A stretch of DNA of 64,000 nt from Aliidiomarina iranensis (GTDB taxonomy: Bacteria; Pseudomonadota; Gammaproteobacteria; Enterobacterales; Alteromonadaceae), in assembly GCF_003987135.1 (NCBI RefSeq), contig NZ_PIPJ01000002.1, positions 372,001-436,000 on the forward strand, written 5' to 3'. The notes below the pieces were generated by a model. That model made no database searches, was not told the DNA's origin, and worked only from the letters and a program-made list of their open reading frames with translations. Shown here piece by piece: positions 60,728 to 64,000 of this stretch. Position 1 is the stretch's first letter. Every line of letters starts with the position of its first letter. A program made the translations under genes and the position numbers.

Positions 60728-60766
60728 TGCCACAATTAGCGCCACAAGTAATCCCACAAGTAATCC
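60728..60766. repeat. 13-bp tandem repeat upstream of the acyl-CoA dehydrogenase gene
   Basis: Three adjacent units, tgccacaattagc, gccacaagtaatc and ccacaagtaatcc, lie in the 165-bp spacer between murI and the acyl-CoA dehydrogenase gene. Confidence 0.65.
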
Positions 60767-60824
60767 AGAAAGCAAATTTTAGCAGGCTAGGCTTTATCAG
60801 TAATAATGCAGAATTACAAATAGG

Positions 60825-61613
60825 CTAACATTGCGCCACTTGGAACCCCGCCCCCCAAAGCATATCAACTTGGCGCTGGAATTGAGTTGGGTTTCCCGTT
60901 GTATAAAACTGGGTGCTGCCACCTTGCTGCTTTTCGCCCATTAAGTTGGCCTGGTGCAGGCGCCGCTGCACTTCTCGCGCCACCGCAACTTCAGTATTGA
61001 TAATGGTTACCTGCGGCCCCGCCACTTTGGTGATCACCGGCAACAAGTGTGCATAGTGGGTACAACCTAAAACTAAGGTATCCACGCCTTTTGCCATTAA
61101 AGGTGTAACATACTGCGCCACCACATCTTTCGCTGCGGCATAATCAAGCTGCAAGGATTCTACTTGTTCTACTAATGCCGGGCATGGCATCAATTCAACC
61201 TGAATATTTAAGGCTACCCTATCGGCTAAGGCGCTAAATGAGTTCGTTTGTAACGTTCTAGGGGTGGCGAGCACACCAATAACGCCAGATTTCGTGTTCA
61301 AAACCGCTGGCTTTATACCCGGCTCGGTACCAATGAAGGGAATATTAAAACGCTGCCGTAATGCATCAATGCACGAAGTTGTGGCGGTGTTACAAGCAAC
61401 CACGATAGCTTTCACATTTTGCGTCAGTAAAAACTCAGTAATAGCTATGCTACGTTGCAATATGGCGGCATCAGTTTTTTCGCCATAGGGCGCATGCAGG
61501 CTATCGGCCACGTAAACAATATCTTCGTTCGGCATGAGCTTGCGTATTTCCTGGGTAATCGCAAGGCCACCTATACCTGAATCAAATACACCGATAGAAC
61601 CGTTTAAACTCAC
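60825..61613 (-). CDS. murI: Glutamate racemase
   Basis: A 262-residue enzyme that makes D-glutamate for peptidoglycan. The two catalytic Cys are in VVACNTATTS (about 72) and VLGCTHYAHLLP (about 184); GVFDSGIGGLAI and YVADSLHAPYGEK are also typical. The long N-terminal regulatory extension of E. coli MurI is absent. The start is GTG at 61613 with GGAG 8 nt upstream. Confidence 0.96.
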   Translation of the reverse strand: MSLNGSIGVFDSGIGGLAITQEIRKLMPNEDIVYVADSLHAPYGEKTDAAILQRSIAITEFLLTQNVKAIVVACNTATTSCIDALRQRFNIPFIGTEPGIKPAVLNTKSGVIGVLATPRTLQTNSFSALADRVALNIQVELMPCPALVEQVESLQLDYAAAKDVVAQYVTPLMAKGVDTLVLGCTHYAHLLPVITKVAGPQVTIINTEVAVAREVQRRLHQANLMGEKQQGGSTQFYTTGNPTQFQRQVDMLWGAGFQVAQC

Positions 61614-61831
61614 TTACACATCTCCGAATAAATAGGCAGCAAGGAATCTAGGATAGCGTTTCTCTCGTAAAGAAACGAATTACCTGCTGATTTTGCCGGC
61701 GAATGGTACACTTACTGAAATATTTCCGCGATCTATTTTAACCAAATTGAGGCGTATTTTCCTTACCAATGCCAAGCCCTATCCATTGCAACACTGTGAG
61801 TAAAACCAACAAAATAGCTAGGAGTTCCAGC

Positions 61832-62839
61832 ATGAAAGCAATTGGCCATCAATATAACTTACCCAGCCACGATACCTCGGCACTCGAAGATATTGAAGTT
61901 CAGAAGCCAGTGGTTGCGGGCCGCGATCTCTTAGTGAAAGTAGAGGCGATTTCGGTAAACCCGGTAGATTGTAAAATACGCAGTAATCGCGCGCCGGAAA
62001 AAGGCGAATGGCAAATATTAGGCTGGGATGCCGCAGGCATAGTTGAGGCTGTTGGCCCAGAAGTTAGCCAGTTTAAACCCGGTGATCGAGTTTGGTACGC
62101 GGGCGATATAACCCGCCAAGGCAGTAATGCCGAATATCAATGTGTGGATGAACGCATTACCGGCCACATGCCCACAAGCTTGAATTTTGCTGAGGCGGCA
62201 GCGCTGCCGCTCACAGCGATCACCGCTTGGGAAATATTATTCGATTCTTTTCGTTTACCAGAACATTCTGGCGAGCAAGAAACCTTGCTGGTAATCGGTG
62301 GTGCTGGGGGCGTTGGCTCAATTCTCATTCAATTGGCGAAAAAACTGACCAAACTCAATGTTATTGCAACGGCTTCGAGGCCAGAAACAGTAGATTGGGT
62401 TAAACAAATGGGTGCAGATGACGTTATAAACCATCGTGAATCGCTCCCTGAGCAATTGCAAAAGCTTAACCTGCAACCACGTTACGTAGCAGCGCTCACG
62501 GGCACCCAAGAGCACTTTGCCGGTATCCTCGAACTTATCAAACCACGTGGTCATGTGGCCGTTATTGATGATCCAGAAACCCTTGATATTAAAGCAGGTA
62601 AACAAAAAGCGCTTACCTTCAGTTGGGAGTTTATGTTTACCCGTTCAATGTTCGAAACCGATGATATGCAACAACAGCAAGTGTTGCTGAATCGGGTGGC
62701 CGCAATGATAGACGCAGGCGCTATTTGCAGCACGAAAACCAAGCATTTAGGCACTATCAATGCTGAGAATTTACGCGCTGCGCACGCTGAACAAGAAGCA
62801 GGAACGGTAATTGGGAAAAATGTTCTGAGTGGTTTTTAA
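61832..62839 (+). CDS. Zinc-type alcohol dehydrogenase-like NADPH quinone oxidoreductase
   Basis: 335 residues from the ATG at 61832, with AGGAG 7 nt upstream; the frame is open to 61769. It is a medium-chain dehydrogenase: an N-terminal GroES-like domain ([28 protein letters not shown]) and a Rossmann domain ([21 protein letters not shown]). The structural and catalytic zinc Cys of true alcohol dehydrogenases are absent, so a quinone reductase-like role is likely. The substrate is unknown. Confidence 0.87.
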   Translation: MKAIGHQYNLPSHDTSALEDIEVQKPVVAGRDLLVKVEAISVNPVDCKIRSNRAPEKGEWQILGWDAAGIVEAVGPEVSQFKPGDRVWYAGDITRQGSNAEYQCVDERITGHMPTSLNFAEAAALPLTAITAWEILFDSFRLPEHSGEQETLLVIGGAGGVGSILIQLAKKLTKLNVIATASRPETVDWVKQMGADDVINHRESLPEQLQKLNLQPRYVAALTGTQEHFAGILELIKPRGHVAVIDDPETLDIKAGKQKALTFSWEFMFTRSMFETDDMQQQQVLLNRVAAMIDAGAICSTKTKHLGTINAENLRAAHAEQEAGTVIGKNVLSGF

Positions 62840-62844
62840 ACCTT

Positions 62845-62876
62845 TAGGCCTCGCCGTTAACTAATTGGCGGGCCTA
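62845..62876. terminator. Hairpin between convergent genes, overlapping the msrB stop
   Basis: TAGGCC-(T)-CGCC and GGCG-GGCCTA form a 10-bp stem with one bulge around an 11-nt loop. T-runs are weak on both sides, so termination is uncertain. Confidence 0.4.
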
Positions 62877-63384
62877 CTAGATCAATATATTCCTCGTAAC
62901 CCTCTGCGGCCATTTCTTCTACAGGAATGAACCGCAGTGCGGCCGAATTCATGCAATAACGCAAGCCAGTGGGTTGCGGGCCATCGTCGAATACGTGGCC
63001 TAGGTGCGAATCGGCTACGCGGCTACGAATTTCGGTACGCACCATAAACCAGGAACGATCTCGGTGCCGCGTTACCACATCGCGCGCAATGGGGCGGATA
63101 AAGCTCGGCCAGCCAGAACCTGATTTGTATTTATCCGCGGATGAAAATAATGGTTCGCCGGAAACGATATCCACATAGATACCAACCGCTTGGTTATCCC
63201 AATAGCGATTATCAAATGCACGCTCAGTGGCATCTTCTTGGGTTACTTGATATTGCAATGGCGTGAGCATTTCACGTAATTCAGCATCGCTAGGTTTCAC
63301 AAAATCTTCTTCAGAAAAACCATTCGCGTGCGCTGAAACGCTCAGCGCGAGTGCAAAAATAGCGGTAAAGATGGTTTTATTCAT
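62857..63384 (-). CDS. msrB: Peptide methionine (R)-S-oxide reductase MsrB, exported
   Basis: A 175-residue protein. A signal peptide (about 1-20, ending SAHA) implies a periplasmic enzyme that repairs oxidised Met. MsrB motifs: [64 protein letters not shown]; the last Cys is catalytic. The CxxC zinc pairs of common MsrB are missing, and Ser replaces Cys in SGEPLF, so this is a zinc-free, one-Cys form that would need thioredoxin-like or DsbD-type reduction in another way. GAGG precedes the ATG. Confidence 0.92.
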   Translation of the reverse strand: MNKTIFTAIFALALSVSAHANGFSEEDFVKPSDAELREMLTPLQYQVTQEDATERAFDNRYWDNQAVGIYVDIVSGEPLFSSADKYKSGSGWPSFIRPIARDVVTRHRDRSWFMVRTEIRSRVADSHLGHVFDDGPQPTGLRYCMNSAALRFIPVEEMAAEGYEEYIDLVGPPIS

Positions 63385-63488
63385 GAGCTACCTCAGTTCG
63401 TATAACTAGCTTCAAACCTTTTTTCAAAGCTTATCGATAGAATACGCGAACCAACGGCGGCAAGGATCAGAAACGCCCTGCTCGTGAG

Positions 63489-63776
63489 CTAGCTCTTGTC
63501 AGCTGATTTGGTTGCAGTTGTAGCAGCTAAGTGTTTTTTATAACGGCGCTCATTCACAAACCAAAGCACAATGCCAAATAAAGCCCCCGCTACGAACCAG
63601 ATAATACAATGAATCAACACGGAAGAAGCTGAAGCATTTGGCCCTAGCACGTTATTGAAATAACCAATAATGAGCAGCATGGGCAAGCCCCAAGAGAGCA
63701 CCCCGTGAATCAATACAAATTTACCAAAGCCTTTTACGCGCGCTTCTTGCCACGCTACTACTTCGCGTTCTCTCAT
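63489..63776 (-). CDS. Small two-helix membrane protein, unknown
   Basis: A 95-residue protein with a polar N-terminus, two membrane segments (about 19-41 and 52-75) and a basic Lys/Thr-rich tail. I do not recognise a family by name. AGGG lies about 7 nt before the ATG. The neighbours (msrB and an unknown partial gene) do not indicate a function. Confidence 0.65.
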   Translation of the reverse strand: MREREVVAWQEARVKGFGKFVLIHGVLSWGLPMLLIIGYFNNVLGPNASASSVLIHCIIWFVAGALFGIVLWFVNERRYKKHLAATTATKSADKS

Positions 63777-63847
63777 GTGAATACCCTAACTCTAGATTCT
63801 AACCATCTTTTAAAACAAACCGCTGCAAATGCGAGCCACACCGCGCA

Positions 63848-64000
63848 TTAGGTTTTAAATTTCTTCCGTAAATAAACAGTGATCTCTTCGCGATCATGAT
63901 AAAGATGTTTCGCACTTAATTCGTAACCCCAAACTTCCGCTTCCGTTAGGCGATCACGAATGGCATCTAAATATTGTTTTACAGCTGCATAGCGCGTTTT
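63848..64000 (-). CDS. C-terminal fragment of an unknown gene
   Basis: A reading frame open from the right edge to a TAA at 63848, giving 50 residues that include KQYLDAIRDRLTEAEVWGYEL and end HDREEITVYLRKKFKT. The start is outside the window. The composition looks like real coding sequence. No family recognised. Confidence 0.55.
   Translation of the reverse strand, partial: KTRYAAVKQYLDAIRDRLTEAEVWGYELSAKHLYHDREEITVYLRKKFKT

Overview
This window looks like core chromosome from a marine gammaproteobacterium. Protein similarity recalled from E. coli and Vibrio/Alteromonadales families, the gene order (truC-yqcC beside DUF3549-DUF3301, syd, queF-ppnN-DUF3192), a moderate GC content (by eye in the upper 40s percent, not computed) and an NAD-type isocitrate dehydrogenase all suggest the Alteromonadales, perhaps Idiomarinaceae. 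The genus is an inference. I see no rRNA, tRNA, CRISPR array, transposase, integrase of a mobile element, phage gene or toxin-antitoxin pair. Coding density is very high.

Layout. 1-5.1 kb (minus strand): ispD start, ftsB, an unrecognised 226-residue gene, eno, pyrG, mazG. 5.1-13.9 kb (minus): relA, then acpS-pdxJ-recO-era-rnc-lepB-lepA, mostly coupled by ATGA or TAATG overlaps. 14-16.8 kb (minus): the envelope-stress operon rpoE-rseA-rseB-rseC, with a visible SigmaE-type promoter before rpoE; nadB runs divergently and meets ygfX-sdhE tail to tail, sharing a TTAA stop. 19.7-22.1 kb (plus): ygfZ, a SlyD-like isomerase and an EAL-domain protein. 22.1-27.7 kb (minus): xerD, recJ, prfB (with the programmed frameshift) and lysS. 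27.7-29.7 kb (minus): pirin and glutathionyl-hydroquinone reductase.

29.9-44.1 kb (minus) is one long cell-envelope and translation cluster, in transcription order rpsB-tsf-pyrH-frr-uppS-cdsA-dxr-rseP-bamA-skp-lpxD-fabZ-lpxA-lpxB. It covers elongation factors and UMP kinase, isoprenoid and phospholipid precursors, outer-membrane protein assembly and lipid A. RseP, encoded here, completes the RseA cleavage pathway whose other parts sit at 14-16.8 kb. From 44.4 kb map-glnD-dapD run divergently from rpsB.

48.8-57.5 kb holds truC-yqcC (minus), DUF3549-DUF3301 (plus), a GNAT enzyme and lysC (minus), syd (minus) and queF-ppnN-DUF3192 (plus). 57.6-64 kb holds an NAD-isocitrate dehydrogenase, an acyl-CoA dehydrogenase, murI, a zinc-type alcohol dehydrogenase-family oxidoreductase, a secreted MsrB and two small or partial unknown genes.

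No clearly new biological system is visible. The items most worth a second look are an unrecognised gene between ftsB and eno, short-period tandem repeats in several intergenic spacers (15 bp near relA/acpS, 20 bp after the isocitrate dehydrogenase), a DUF3549-DUF3301 pair in which DUF3301 has a long low-complexity tail, a stand-alone EAL protein with altered active-site motifs, and an inverted repeat with a plus-strand T-tract between pyrG and mazG.
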